From Pontederia crassipes (taxonomy: Eukaryota > Streptophyta > Magnoliopsida > Commelinales > Pontederiaceae), in NCBI GenBank assembly GCA_030549335.1, contig CM060193.1, forward strand, positions 65,263,646-65,327,645: a DNA stretch of 64,000 bases, given 5' to 3'. Numbering within the stretch: position 1 is the stretch's first letter; each line of letters opens with the position of its first letter. A model generated the notes under the pieces. It saw nothing but the letters and a program-made list of their open reading frames with translations. It was not told the DNA's origin and made no database searches. This document shows, piece after piece, positions 10,762 through 22,805 of this stretch. Made by a program: the position numbers and the translations under genes.

Positions 10762-13174
10762 AACCTTTGTGTTGAATCTCTAGTGTTCTTGCCATTTCTT
10801 TGTTTTTTTGTTCCTCTCTAGTACGATTTAAGTATAATTTTAACATGACATTGTTTTGATCAACATAGGTGCATAAAGCATACTATTGTTACTGATTGGA
10901 AGTAGAAATTATTTCCTAACTGCATAACAGTTCATTTCATGTGTCCTGTTTGATGTCTAATTTGATAGACCAGCTGAACCCATGCAAATCTGTGGGAGTG
11001 TTCTTTCAAAAAGAAAAAAACTGTGGTAGTGTTGGGTTTAAAATCTTATTTCATTTATCTCTCTGTCATGGCTTCCCAACTATGTCCTGAAGAAATGCCC
11101 TCCAAGCATTGAATTGGAGCAGTGCCTCAGCAGGCATGGCGTCCATCCTCATCTCTGATCGTTGCTTCGTGGGTTGGTTGATGTCCAGCAATTCCTTGAA
11201 CTGCCCTTGCTGACAAGACCTTCCAGTACTGTCACTGAACTCATTTCATTGATAATTCTCTGCTCTGACAGACGTTGTTACCACTTACCATTACATATTC
11301 CGTTTGTCATCAGGAGGGACTGCATTCAATGTGGTCCTGCCTCTTCTAAGAACACTGCAGGACGTAAAGAGCAACTTGCTGTTCAACATGTAACTGGTCT
11401 CATGACCAGGATAATAAGAACAAAGCAGACTTGTGTTCTACATCTTGCTAGTGACTGTTATGCGATTTTCTTAGTGGTTAATCAGAAATGGGAAATCTAG
11501 TGATTACACGGTTTCAGGAAACTACCATATTCCTTTGTGTACCATTATGTCATCACAAGCCTTTGCCTTTTCTGACTTTATAATTCATTTACTCTCGTCT
11601 GTTCAGTTATCCCATTCCTCAATAAAAGTAGTATGCAACATTCCCTGATAGGTACTAAGCTCTGTGATTGAGTCATATCATAAACAGCAATTAGATCAAG
11701 GGGTACAGTGACTGACAAAAGAGAGTCATTGGAGCACAATAAATTCTGCTACCTGACCAAACATTACTGGCAGTGCATTATTTTATATATAAATCTACTA
11801 GCAGCTTTTTTAAGATTCCTTCTGATGGCACTTTTGATGACCTATCTTTCTTTATTAAGACATAGGTGTACTTTTCATTGTTTGATTAACTTTTCATAAG
11901 AACATAGATCCAGGTAGTTTGATTGCTTGCAGCTAACTAAAGTTGAAACTGATAAAATTCTCTGTTATTACTTTGGAGAACATTGCTGCATTATTCTTCT
12001 TGTTGAGGGGGATAGCAAAAAGGAACGGCCAGAACAACTATGACAACACATAAATTGCATTTGTCTTGGATAATCCAATATTTAACGAGGGAAAATGAAT
12101 ATTTTTGTAAATCAATATTTGACTTATCATTAGAAAACAATATGAAGATTATACATATAAGCCGCGTTTGAAAACGGAACCACTGTTTCTTTTAAGTTCT
12201 CGGTGCATAGTTGAATTGACAGATTAATTCGAGGTGTGTTTGAATGGAGTAGAACGTAATGATGATGAACCATAGAATTAATTGATGTGATAGGAAAAAA
12301 TTAATGTGATGGATGGATTTTTAGTGAATTTTGAATTAAAAATAATTATTATAGTTATAAAGTATAATTTTATTATTAATTAAAATAAAATTACAAAATA
12401 AATTTTTTTATGAAAAAATTTTATTAAAAATATATTATTTAAATACAAAAAACTTTTTAAAATTAATTTTATTTAAAATGTTTTAATAAGAAAATAAATA
12501 ATAAATAATATTTTATTAAAAATATTTTACATTTATTAAATAATTTATTTCATAGAGGAAAATGTGTGAGAGAAAAGAAAAAGAAAAACCAAAAATCCAA
12601 AAAAAAAGCCACGTCGAAAAAAAAAGCTGCAGCGATGCATTACGTACCCGGTTCCACAAAAAAGACAGAGAACCCGAGTGCTGGAACCAGAGTTACGTGC
12701 ACTTCGGTTCCAACTCCCGGTTCCAACTTTTTTGATGAAATCGCTGACTATGTTTGACAGAATCGAGGCGTGATTCCGCTTCATACGTATCTTAATACTT
12801 TTAACTATGACTATATAGTAATACTTCTAAAACTTGTGTTAGACAAGAAAATTTCAATTGAAAAAAAAAATAAGATGATCGGTGGATGAAAGTATCTGTT
12901 CTAGAGTTCTTACTTTGGAGCCGTGTTGCCCGGGAACGGAGCTGACCAATGAAAGGGGGAGATCTCCAAAATCTTTTTGGCTATATCTTTGATTTCTTAT
13001 GTCAAAAAGTTGCTTAAATTTATTGCGACGATAATATACAAGAATATAAGAACTAAAATGTAATTGACATTATGAAAAATAAAAAATTATCCAAAACCAA
13101 AAGTTAATTTTCTGTATACTAAAGATTATAAAAGAAATTAGAGTTTTGAGTCAGTAAAAAGCAACATAACTCGA
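10762..13174. other. intergenic DNA downstream of ICE1
   Basis: The part at 11040-11500 is less AT-rich and has a 112-codon frame (11162-11500 +) without any recognised domain. From 12160 the DNA becomes extremely AT-rich, with a short GC-richer patch at 12610-12780. No gene is supported. Confidence 0.5.
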
Positions 13175-13192
13175 TGACCTGTTACTCAACTA

Positions 13193-13374
13193 CAACAACA
13201 ACAAAGCCTTATCCCACTAGGTGGGGTCGGCTACATGGATCATACGACGCCATTCCGCTCATTCGTTGATCTATGTTCATAAGATTCGACATGATTTTAT
13301 GTTGGCTGTCGGGGCCTAACACAACCCTCCTCCTTTATTCGGGCTTGGGACCGGCTATAAAATATAGGCGGAGT
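13193..13374 (-). mobile_element. SINE (Au-like), full-length, with TSD
   Basis: The 182-bp element is inserted in minus orientation: read on the minus strand it starts CTCCGCCTAT and ends in a short (TTG)n tail. It is bounded by an 18-bp direct duplication containing GACCTGTTACTCAAC (13175-13192 and 13375-13392). Length, lack of coding capacity and tail fit a plant SINE, and I judge it close to the Au family of grasses. Its 3' part (GCGGAATGGCGTCGTATGATC onward) is nearly identical to the tail of the LINE fragments at 18.1, 19.2 and 49.5 kb. Confidence 0.8.
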
Positions 13375-13392
13375 TGACCTGTTACTCAACTA

Positions 13393-13960
13393 ATGCACTA
13401 AAAATATTAATATTAACAATTATTTTAAATTATTTTATTGCATGCTGGTTAATACTTATGCTTTATTTATTCTTGATCTTATTGATTTTGGTTAGTACTT
13501 TTTTAATATTTTATCTTTTCTTTTTAAAAAATTACCTAAAGAATAATTAAATTTCTTTTTTGGTTTAAAACCCATCCAAAAATGGATACCTTCACGGCTT
13601 CACCACTTGTATAGGAGATCTCTTAAGAAGCCTTACCTATTTCTGTTATCTGATTCTTTTTCTTTAATTTTGACCATTCAACATTTATATTTGCATAAGT
13701 GAAATATTATATACAATTCTATCATAATATTCAAATCACCTATGAAATATGACTCCATATATATTATTTTCCTTATTTATGTTCATATCTACAAACGTTA
13801 TAGGATGCATAAACCATTTTGCCATTATTGTTTATTCATTTTATGGAAGAACTCCTTGTGAACATAACACTAGAGGGTCAAAACTAATAACATAAGAAAC
13901 ATTCATACGCATTCAGTATATATACTATTATTTAATTGCATACAACATCGTATTAGTTTG
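13393..13960. other. AT-rich intergenic DNA
   Basis: No gene or bounded element was seen. Confidence 0.55.
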
Positions 13961-14410
13961 TGTTAGGATTTTTGCACGAGAAAAATTATGCATCGTACGA
14001 AAATTTAATCAATTTAAGACGACGCAGAATTATATTGGATGTAAAATATAAGAGAATTATAAGATAGAGTACTTTCTATTTAGACATCCAAGGAGTTTAT
14101 AATAGCACTCCCTTTTACAGATGATAGAAATTACAGACCGACTAAAATTCTAAATTAATTTCTCAAAAATAGAACATATATCATAATAACAAAATAAATC
14201 AATTCTGAATCACATACAAAATACTCATAAAATTTTTGCCCAAGAGGCTCTGCCCCCATACCTCTCGTAGGGGGGATCTTCCTGAATTCCTTCTAAATCC
14301 CCACAGGCTCGTCGACCGGACAACGAGACCACTCCCGTAGTGCGAGGGTACTTTTTACTTTGGGGTGTCTCGAGGTCGAGACGATTTCCAATTGGGTATG
14401 ATTGAAAGCA
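13961..14410 (-). mobile_element. LTR-like dispersed repeat
   Basis: On the minus strand the segment carries TCTCGTTGTCCGG followed further on by ATTATAAACTCC, the same order as at 3700-3990 (+). It ends with CCTAACA (13961-13967 read on the minus strand), which would suit an LTR 3' terminus. A related stretch is at 41040-41150. No target duplication was found, so the boundaries are approximate. Confidence 0.4.
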
Positions 14411-15745
14411 TTATTAACAATATGAATAAAGAAAATATATTATGAGTTAACAAGTAGCAAACAATAATTATATCAATTATAAATCTAACAAAGTAACAGT
14501 AAACAACTAGCGATCAATCATAGATCATTGTTCATACCATCAATTAAACAATGAATATGTCCATAATAATGTTTTTTAAAAATAAATATTTTATTGTATA
14601 ATTAAGAATTAATTTACGATAAAAATAGAAACTTATTTATTTTAATAAAAAATTACAAGTGTGAATTACTAATATTTAGAAAATTGAATAAAAATATATA
14701 AAAAGGAACCTAATAAATTGTAGAGCAGTTAAATTCTATATGATAATAAAAATAATATATCGTATTTTAGTATCAAACTTCTACTAATTTGAGTCAAAAT
14801 TATACACTCACTCATCTAACACACAATTTTCTTTTTTCTGGATAGTGAAACGCGATGTTGACTCTCACGATATCAGATCAAGGCAAACTCTGAATACTAG
14901 ATATGACCTAAAAATAACAGGATGAAGGTCAGCCGAGTATTTCAGAAGGAAGTATAACGAATCCTAATATTTGAAGTTATGAAGGCGTGGCAGATGCACA
15001 TATTGTGTTTTCTGGCTTATGCTTCTTGGCGGCTATCTGACATTGGGTGTATTGGGACATGGATTCATACATCTCGATCGGAAAAAGAATTAAAATGAAT
15101 CGGATGATATTTTCTTGAAACAAATCAAAAGGAAAAGAAAGATGAAGATGAAGGAATACATAAAGTTGAACATAGTAAAATAAAAAATTAAAATATTTTA
15201 TTGAAATTGTTTGTTTAGAAATTTTTTGAAAAGCTAATTAGAGCTTCTTCTCTCCATCGGAATAATAGGATCGTTACGCTTATTACTAAACTTATTGAAG
15301 AGATGAAATAGAACCAAGTCTATCTTTTTTATCAGAGGTTGACAGTGCTAAAAAAATATGTTGTCTATATATTGTCAACCGTGTTTTATTTTTCATTATT
15401 TAACTATATATTATTATATTATAATTTTTATAATAATAGTAACAATAAAAGTAAATTGTAAAATATCAAATTTCTTTTTTTCAACCAAACAGCAAGTAGA
15501 ATAAAAATACAGATAGAATATTATATTCTCTAGAATAAAATTTGTTATTCTTCCAAAGATATTCCATAGCCAAATAACCCCTAAAAATTGATTCATCGGT
15601 TCAATTAATTCGATTACATCACCTTATTTATCGATTAGATGAATTAAAAAAATTACGTTCATGAAAATTCAAATTCCAGATAAGAAAATTGACTTATTTA
15701 TCACTCTACCACACTCTTCTTATGTACAATTAAAAAATGACCAAT
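14411..15745. other. AT-rich intergenic DNA
   Basis: No gene, RNA gene or bounded element was recognised. Confidence 0.55.
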
Positions 15746-15864
15746 ATATATGAATCATCATTGAATCGTGATTTGACGTTTCACATATAAGTACCATTAA
15801 AATATATACAAATAAGTGTCTATTTATAAATCGTCAGATCACGATTCAACGATGACTCATATAT
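15746..15864. repeat. inverted repeat with 33-bp arms
   Basis: Arm 15746-15778 is complementary to arm 15832-15864 at 30 of 33 positions, with a 53-bp loop. The core ATTGAATCGTGAT is perfectly matched. If transcribed it would fold into a long hairpin; it may be a small MITE or the remains of one. No terminal duplication was identified. Confidence 0.75.
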
Positions 15865-16370
15865 ATGAATCACTTTTTTCTCACACAATCCTTATCCCTT
15901 AATATTCTGTTGTAAGCATATTTATTCCGTTAAATATACTTTAAAAATAACAATTCCATGTCTTTTCCACTTATAAATTATTATAATTTTGAACGATCCC
16001 CTGGAATCGACATAGAAATATCTTTTCAATAACATCCAAAAAGAATATTTCGCGTATCCAATCACCTAATTTTTTTGTGAACGTGATTAAATATTAATTA
16101 AAGTATTTAAAAAAAACATCTAAAAGCGCGCCCCACTTCGACGAGGCGATAAAAGAACGGGTGGACGTTGCGTCACACCGCGCGTCGTCAGTTGCCCGCG
16201 TATACCCATTCGATCCCTCTCGGCCACAAATGCTCTCCCCATCAGTTCACCATCGTCGCCGGTCCCACTAACTCGAGGTCTTAACTGGTGGCGTCACTTA
16301 CTAAATCTACTAAAAAATGTACGCAGTGTACTCGAGCTTATTTCGCTTCGCCCCGGCGCGCCGCGCCCAG
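15865..16370. other. region upstream of aspartate kinase
   Basis: AT-rich up to about 16120, then GC-richer (CGCGCCCC, GCGCGTCG), as expected near a promoter. No separate gene was seen. Confidence 0.5.
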
Positions 16371-16376
16371 CCGCAG

Positions 16377-16383
16377 TATATAT
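16377..16383 (+). promoter_or_regulatory. TATA box of the aspartate kinase gene
   Basis: TATATAT in a GC-rich setting, about 130 bp before a leader exon that ends at a CCAG|GTATC donor (exon end 16516). The leader intron would run 16517-16849, ending in a polypyrimidine tract and GAAG directly before TATGGCA. Position and context support the call; the transcription start itself was not determined. Confidence 0.5.
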
Positions 16384-16850
16384 CTCTACGCCCTCACTTC
16401 ATCGGCGTCGCCCTTCTCACGTTTAACTCGAGAAGTGCGAGTGAGAGGAAGCCGATACGAAACCCTAGAGATCTCTAAGCTTCCATCTCACCGCTGCTTC
16501 GAGCTCCGAAGTCCAGGTATCATGGCTGCTTCTAAACCTTCGATTGCTCTACAACTCCTGATTCTCTCTCTCGTTTCTTGGTAAAAATCGCGTTTTAAGA
16601 GGTTTTTGTTTGGAGCACTTGTAGAAGTATTTGGTATCTTTCGTGCTGCATTTTGCTCGACCAGACTTGGGAATAGGAAGACGGGAGGAAGTGTCTGGGA
16701 CTACTTCGAGTTTACTTTGGAATCTTTTGATTGCAAGTGTTGGATGGATCGATTATTATGTTTTTTTTATGTTGTTTCTACATGTTTGATGAAATGCGCT
16801 GAGGGAAGAACGGATAATGCTAACTTGAGTTTTTTTTTTTCTTTTGAAGT

Positions 16851-19800
16851 ATGGCAATGTCGCTGCGTCTTGGAACTGGAGCTGGAGCTGGAGCTCAGCG
16901 CGTGCAATTAAAATGTGCATCATCCAGTTCACGGATGTGTCTAATGAGCTCGAGCAGTTGCCTTATGTTCGAGTCCTCTGCTAGGTTGTTAGGTAAGAGG
17001 AAACAAGCAAGATGTGGGAGGACGGGGATCAAGATCTGCGCTCAGAAAGGACTGGTCACCGTTGTGGAGAGAGAGGAGACGACTGGCTATGGTGGCGAGG
17101 TAAGTGCTGAGCAGAAGCTGAGCACTGTAATGAAGTTTGGAGGATCATCAGTGTCATCATCGGAGAGGATGAAGAAGGTCGCGAACCTGATTCTTAGTTT
17201 CCCCGAGGAAAGGCCTGTCATTGTCCTATCAGCAATGGGGAAGACTACAAACAAGCTCTTGCTGGTATCAGACTTTTATATGAGCTCAAGTGCTTAACGT
17301 TACCTACTCTCTGGTGGCGGTCACCTATCTCCAGTATTTCTAATTGCTTGCTGATCTGTAATTTAGGCTGGAGAAAAAGCAGTTAGTTGTGGTTTATCTA
17401 AAGTGGATGAAATTGATGAGCTAAGTTTCATCAGAGATTTGCATCTTAGGTCTTCCCTCCAACCATCCTTCTAGTTTTTCTTTTGTTAATGTTACTTTTG
17501 TACTTCTCCCTAATGAAAAGACATGATTTTCTTGTTGCGCTGCTTTATTCAGGACCGCAGACGAACTTGGGATTGATAGATCGACTATTTCTGGTGAGGT
17601 CTTAAGAAATTATTTGTCAGAGCATAAACTTTTTTGTTATTTCATATATAATTCTGTTTAGGTTATTCTTTTTGAATTTTTGTACTTGATGCATATATTG
17701 ATGATTTACAGGCTATAATGAATACTCCAATGTCTGTTTTCTTGCTTATGTCATCTTTATTTCTTAATTTATTATTTAATCCTCTCATGCTCATTCTGAC
17801 CCAGAATACTGTGAAATAACACTCAAACCTTTTTTTCTTCAGTTTGTCTAGATGAAATTTAGATTATAGAACTAGGATGATAGAGGATTCTCAACACTAT
17901 GATATCAGGATATGATAACAGAATGCTGACATCTTTGGCTAGTAATCTGTCTTCGCTTTGAAATGGTAGGATGATTATGACAATTTTAAGCAATTTTTTG
18001 CTATTTAGTGTGCAAAGATTGCATTGAATAGAGGAAAACAAAATAACAAATGTTATTTTCCTGGTTATTGTTTATTTAAGTACTCTATTTTAATGTGGAT
18101 GTATTTGTCTGATATTGGGCTATGAAGGGACAACATGAACGTAAAGTGGGGGTAGCCGAAATGAGGATGTTGAGATGGATGTGTGGCATACAAGATTAGA
18201 TAAGATTAGGAATGACCATATACGTGAACGAGTCGGAGTGGCTCCTATTAGTGAGAAAATGGTAGAGAATCGTTTGAGATGGTTTGGTCATGTTCAGAGA
18301 AGACCATTAGATGCGTCAGTAAGAAGAGTAGATCAAATAATCTGGAGTCCGATTAAAAGAGGGAGAGGGAGGCCAAGGCGGACACTTGGCGAACTAACAG
18401 AGCAAGATTTATTGGTGAATAATATACCGAAAGGTTTGGTTACTAATAGAGCGGAATGACGTCGTATGATCCATAGCCGACCCCACCTAGTGGGATAAGG
18501 CTTTGTTGTTGTATTTGTCTGATATTGGCATTCCAGTTAAGATAATTGGTTCATTGGAATTCAGTACTAGAATAATTGGTTTCTTGTATGTGGAAGCGTT
18601 GTTAGCATCATTAATGAACATTTAACGTTGGATCATGAGAGGATTGGGGGAGAGAGGGGAGGATAACTTATCATGGAAACAGTAGTGATAATTTGGTATA
18701 TCAATTTTTGTTCTTTCACACACACGGGGGCGCGCGCACACACACACATATTATATGATGATGTGAGCTTGTACATTTGAGGTATTAATGCAGGGTAATA
18801 CATACATTTCTTTTTCTTTGCTCTTATTATTGTCACATGACATACAAGTTCGAGAAACTTGATTGATTCGTTGTGAAGTTCACATGATCATTTAAGTTTT
18901 GATGGTCTTACGGTTATCTTTCTGGATGATAACATTGCAGCTTTACTGGATGAACTGGAACAACTTCTAAAAGGAATTGCTATGATGAAGGAGCTAACTC
19001 TTCGTACTAGAGACTATTTAGTTTCTTTTGGCGAGTGCATGTCTACGAGAATTTTCAAAGCATATCTGAACAAAATTGGAACAAAAGCACGGCAGGTTTG
19101 TGATATTAACAATGTTTTCCTTTGAGCCAACACATGTTAAGAAATGTACCCGTAATTTTTTTTAAAAGAAATGTGTTTGTTTTCTGAAGAAAAAATGTCT
19201 TACATTGTTCTCCTCTAAAAAATGTCTCTAGCAGTGTTATATAATAGTGAATGTTGGGCTATGAAGGGACAACATGAACGTAAAGTGAGGGTAGCCGAAA
19301 TGAGGATGTTTAGATGAATGTGTAGTCATACAAGATTAGATTAGGAATGATCATATACGTGAACGAGTCGGAATGGCTCCTATTAGTGAGAAAATGGTAG
19401 AGAATCGTTTGAGATGGTTTGGTCATGTTCAGAGAAGACCATTAGATGCGTCAGTAAGCAGAGTAGATCAAATAATCTGGTGTCCGATTAAAAGAGGGAG
19501 AGGGAGGCCAAGACGGACACTTGGCGAACTAATAGAGCAAGATCTATTGTTGAATAATATACCGAAAGGTTTGGTTACTAATAGAGCGGAATGGCGTCGT
19601 ATGATCTATGTAGCCGACCCCACCTAGTGGGATAAGGCTTTGTTGTTGTTGTTGTTGTTGCTATGCAAACCAAATCTTTCCAAACTTGTCTTGTTTGAAT
19701 AATATGAGGAAACAATAAATTTGCTTTAGCATGTCAAGTACTTGGAATCAGTTTTGAAAAAGCAATTCCTTTTTACTGTAAGACTTTCTTTTGTTGCTTG

Positions 19801-22722
19801 AGGATTCACCCTTATCAGGACAAGTTTACTTCTTCACGGATCCATGTAAACCATTTCTAATCTAATGCATAATTTATGGCCTACATTCTTATTGGACTAT
19901 TCCAGCTATAGATAATGATGTATGATATTTCTTTGTATTACTTGTGACCTCAAACTCCGCCTATGTTTTATAGTCGGTCCCAAGCCCGGATAAAGGAGGA
20001 GGGTTGTGTTAGGGCCCGACAGCCAGCGTAAAACTCTGTCGAATCTCATGAACATGGATCAACAAATGCGTCGTATGATCCATGTAGCCGACCCCACCTA
20101 GTGGGATAAGGCTTTGTTGTTGTTGTTGTTGTACTTGTGACCTCAAAAAATGATGCTCCTTCACTAGAGTTGTCTATGGAACAGCTGCCACTGCTGCCCA
20201 TCTATGTTAGTACATATACAAATGAGAGTCCAATCTACTATGAACCTGAATTTCTGCCACATAAGGAACTTAGTGTGATATTCTGAAAAGGTTGAAAGTG
20301 ATGTAATAGATTATTCAAGCATTTCTGTCACTTTCTTTTGCTTGGATTTGAGCAGACTTTTTTTCTGAATGCCTCTTCCCATTGCTTTACAATAATATGG
20401 ATTCAGGATGGTGACTGACCTATCTGTATCTAGTTTTTTTTAGTATGATGCATTTGATATTGGCTTTATAACGACCGATGACTTCACAAATGCTGATATA
20501 TTGGAAGCAACATATCCGACTGTGGCAAAGAGGTTGCACAACGACTGGATAAATGATCCTGCAATTCCTGTTGTTACTGGATTTCTTGGAAAGGTCATTT
20601 TAGCCCAAGATTTTTTTTTCTCAAAAAAGATGCAGCTTATACTCATCATCTGATTAAGACGAAATATACATATCCTTTACAAATTGCTTATTACAGGGTT
20701 GGAAATCTTGCGCTGTGACTACTCTAGGTAGGGGCGGAAGTGACTTGACAGCTACAACAATTGGTAGAGCTTTGGGGTTACGTGAAATACAGGTATTCTT
20801 GAAGCAACAAGAGTAGTTGCTTATTGTATGCACCTGCCACTATCCTATCAAGTTTTAGAGGACCATCAACATTCATCTATTTCTTAACCAGTTTACTTAT
20901 ATTAGTTGAAGATCCTCTACAATGTTTACAAAATATGTCACTCAGTAATCAGGCAAACTTCTTATACAGGTATGGAAAGATGTTGATGGTGTTTTGACAT
21001 GTGATCCCAATATCTGCTCAAAGGCAAAGCCTGTGCCACATTTAACATTTGAAGAGGCAGCAGAATTGGCATATTTTGGAGCACAAGTAAAATTTCACCC
21101 TTCATTTTTTTCTGAACAAGAGTAATTTGGTACAATCCCTTTCTGGGATAGATATCTCTGGGTAAATTTACTTCTTGCTTTAAGCAGTCTTTATTTTACT
21201 TCCCTCAAACCAATTGTTCTATGCAGGTTTTGCATCCCCAATCGATGAGGCCAGCTAGAGAGGGTGATGTACCTGTTAGAGTTAAGAACTCGTACAATCC
21301 TCGAGCTCCAGGAACCCTGATCACTAAAGAAAGAGATATGAGCCAGGTTTGTAGATTCAACTACCAACATTAAAAAAATGCTTGCTGGAAACAAACATAA
21401 AAATGTGTTTTTCCTTCTAGCCGGATTTAGTTTCCTGACTTTGATCAATTGATGGCAGGCTATATTAACCAGCATAGTTTTAAAATCGAATATTACCATG
21501 CTGGATATTGTTAGCACACGAATGTTGGGCCAGTATGGTTTCTTAGCTAAGGTGATCAATATACTCATACTTACTATTGTTTGCGGTGACTCAGTGTGAT
21601 TTGTATGCCATACTCGTATTGTGCTTTGCAGGTCTTTTCCATATTTGAGGATTTTGGAGTATCTGTTGATTCTGTAGCTACCAGTGAAGTCAGCATTTCG
21701 TTGACGCTTGATCCAACGAAACTGTGTAATAGTGAATTGATCGAGCAACATAAGGTATTAGTTTATCTCATAATCAATCAACTTCGAATTACTGTATGCC
21801 ATTTAGATAATGGCTCGGGCCTCTTAGGAGGCCATAAATCAGGCTTCTCATTTATAGGTTTGGGACTTTGCAAGAGATCATGTTCTTTTGAGATGTTAGA
21901 TTATCTTGCACATGGTCCTGACAAAAGGTGGAAGCACTGATTCAATAATAGCAAGTCAGTGATCCACTGAATCAACATACCTTAAATTGTCTCATTATCT
22001 CAACCATTTAATGTTTGTGGATCAGTGAAATCCACTGAGCCATCAATTAATATGCGGTACCAATTTTGTAAACACTTGCTTGAGCAAGAATGCAGTGTCA
22101 GTATTTAACAAAAGCTACAATTCAATATTTCCATATAAGATGGTGTATTGCCATAATAGCAAGATGGGTTCACCTTTGGACTAGACACTTCATTGGGCTT
22201 CTAATTATCTAGCTTTCGCCATCTGCAGGAATTGGATAACGTTATGCGAGAGCTTGAGAAAATAGCCATTGTTAATCTTCTCCGGCAACGATCCATAATT
22301 TCTCTTATTGGAAATGTGCAACGATCTTCTTTGATATTGGAGAAGGTTTGTCCGTCCACTCAGCCAGAACTCTTCTTCTGTTTCCTTTTTTCTCCGTGGT
22401 AATTATCATTTCGCCTTGTCCCTTTAATCGCGTAATTGGTGACTTGAATTTATTTGTCAGGCTTTTAATGTTCTACGGAAGAGAGGGGTCAACGTGCAAA
22501 TGATTTCCCAAGGTGCATCCAAGGTGACAATTAGCTCCTCCTCGTATAGAGCCTTAGAATAATAATACAGTTCCTCTCAATTACAAGTAAACAAACCTTC
22601 CTTACCTTTTACTGCTTCTTCCGCTGGAACAGGTAAATATATCCTTGGTAGTTCACGACAGTGAGGCAAAACAATGTATTAGGGCTCTCCACTCTGCATT
22701 TTTCGAGAACGAGGTTCACTAA
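16851..22722 (+). CDS. AK: aspartokinase, plastid monofunctional type
   Basis: Catalyses ATP-dependent phosphorylation of L-aspartate, the first step to lysine, threonine, isoleucine and methionine, in plastids. Thirteen coding exons keep phase: 16851-17264, 17367-17449, 17553-17593, 18941-19095, 20444-20593, 20697-20792, 20970-21086, 21227-21346, 21459-21551, 21632-21754, 22229-22345, 22461-22523 and 22633-22722 (553 residues). The first ~85 residues are Ser/Arg-rich, like a transit peptide. The kinase signature KFGGSS is at 95-100. The motifs [26 protein letters not shown] and [12 protein letters not shown] complete the catalytic domain. Two ACT domains fill about 400-553 and end in [12 protein letters not shown]. 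No homoserine dehydrogenase part follows, so it is the monofunctional, typically lysine-sensitive class. The two largest internal introns (17594-18940 and 19096-20443) carry LINE and SINE insertions. Confidence 0.95.
18119..18509 (+). mobile_element. 5'-truncated RTE-type LINE fragment, with TSD
   Basis: A 391-bp LINE 3' end inserted in aspartate kinase intron 3. It encodes the C-terminal part of a reverse transcriptase ORF ([36 protein letters not shown]) and ends GATAAGGCTTTG(TTG)n. A 19-bp duplication TGTATTTGTCTGATATTGG flanks it (18100-18118 and 18510-18528). A one-base loss after the WMCG codons (near 18185) and a TGA in place of a tryptophan codon (near 18458) break the frame. It is severely 5'-truncated and cannot be active. 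Confidence 0.85.
18715..18750. repeat. CA/CG-rich simple repeat
   Basis: Interrupted CACACA...GCGCGCACACAC run inside aspartate kinase intron 3. Confidence 0.7.
19231..19660 (+). mobile_element. second RTE-type LINE 3' fragment
   Basis: About 430 bp, nearly identical to the copy at 18119 but starting slightly further upstream (GCAGTGTTATATAATAG). It lies in aspartate kinase intron 4 in sense orientation and ends in a (TTG)n run. A short deletion in the RLDKIRN region near 19336 shifts the frame, and the C-terminal part is open from 19373. No clear target duplication was found. Confidence 0.8.
19955..20131 (+). mobile_element. SINE (Au-like), full-length, with TSD
   Basis: A 177-bp element in aspartate kinase intron 4, sense orientation. 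It starts CTCCGCCTATG, exactly as the SINE at 13.2 kb does, and ends in (TTG)n. A perfect 16-bp duplication TACTTGTGACCTCAAA flanks it (19939-19954 and 20132-20147). Its last ~60 bp match the LINE tails. There is no coding capacity. Clear pol III A and B boxes could not be assigned by eye. Confidence 0.85.
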
Positions 22723-22799
22723 GAAGACACGACACGTTGATTCGTCTTATTATTGATTGCATGCAGTCGATCTGGGCTGGTTTAGTTTAAATTAATATC

Positions 22800-22805
22800 A
22801 ATAAA
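22800..22805 (+). terminator. polyadenylation signal of aspartate kinase
   Basis: AATAAA 78 nt after the stop codon, in the expected distance range. Not proven. Confidence 0.5.
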
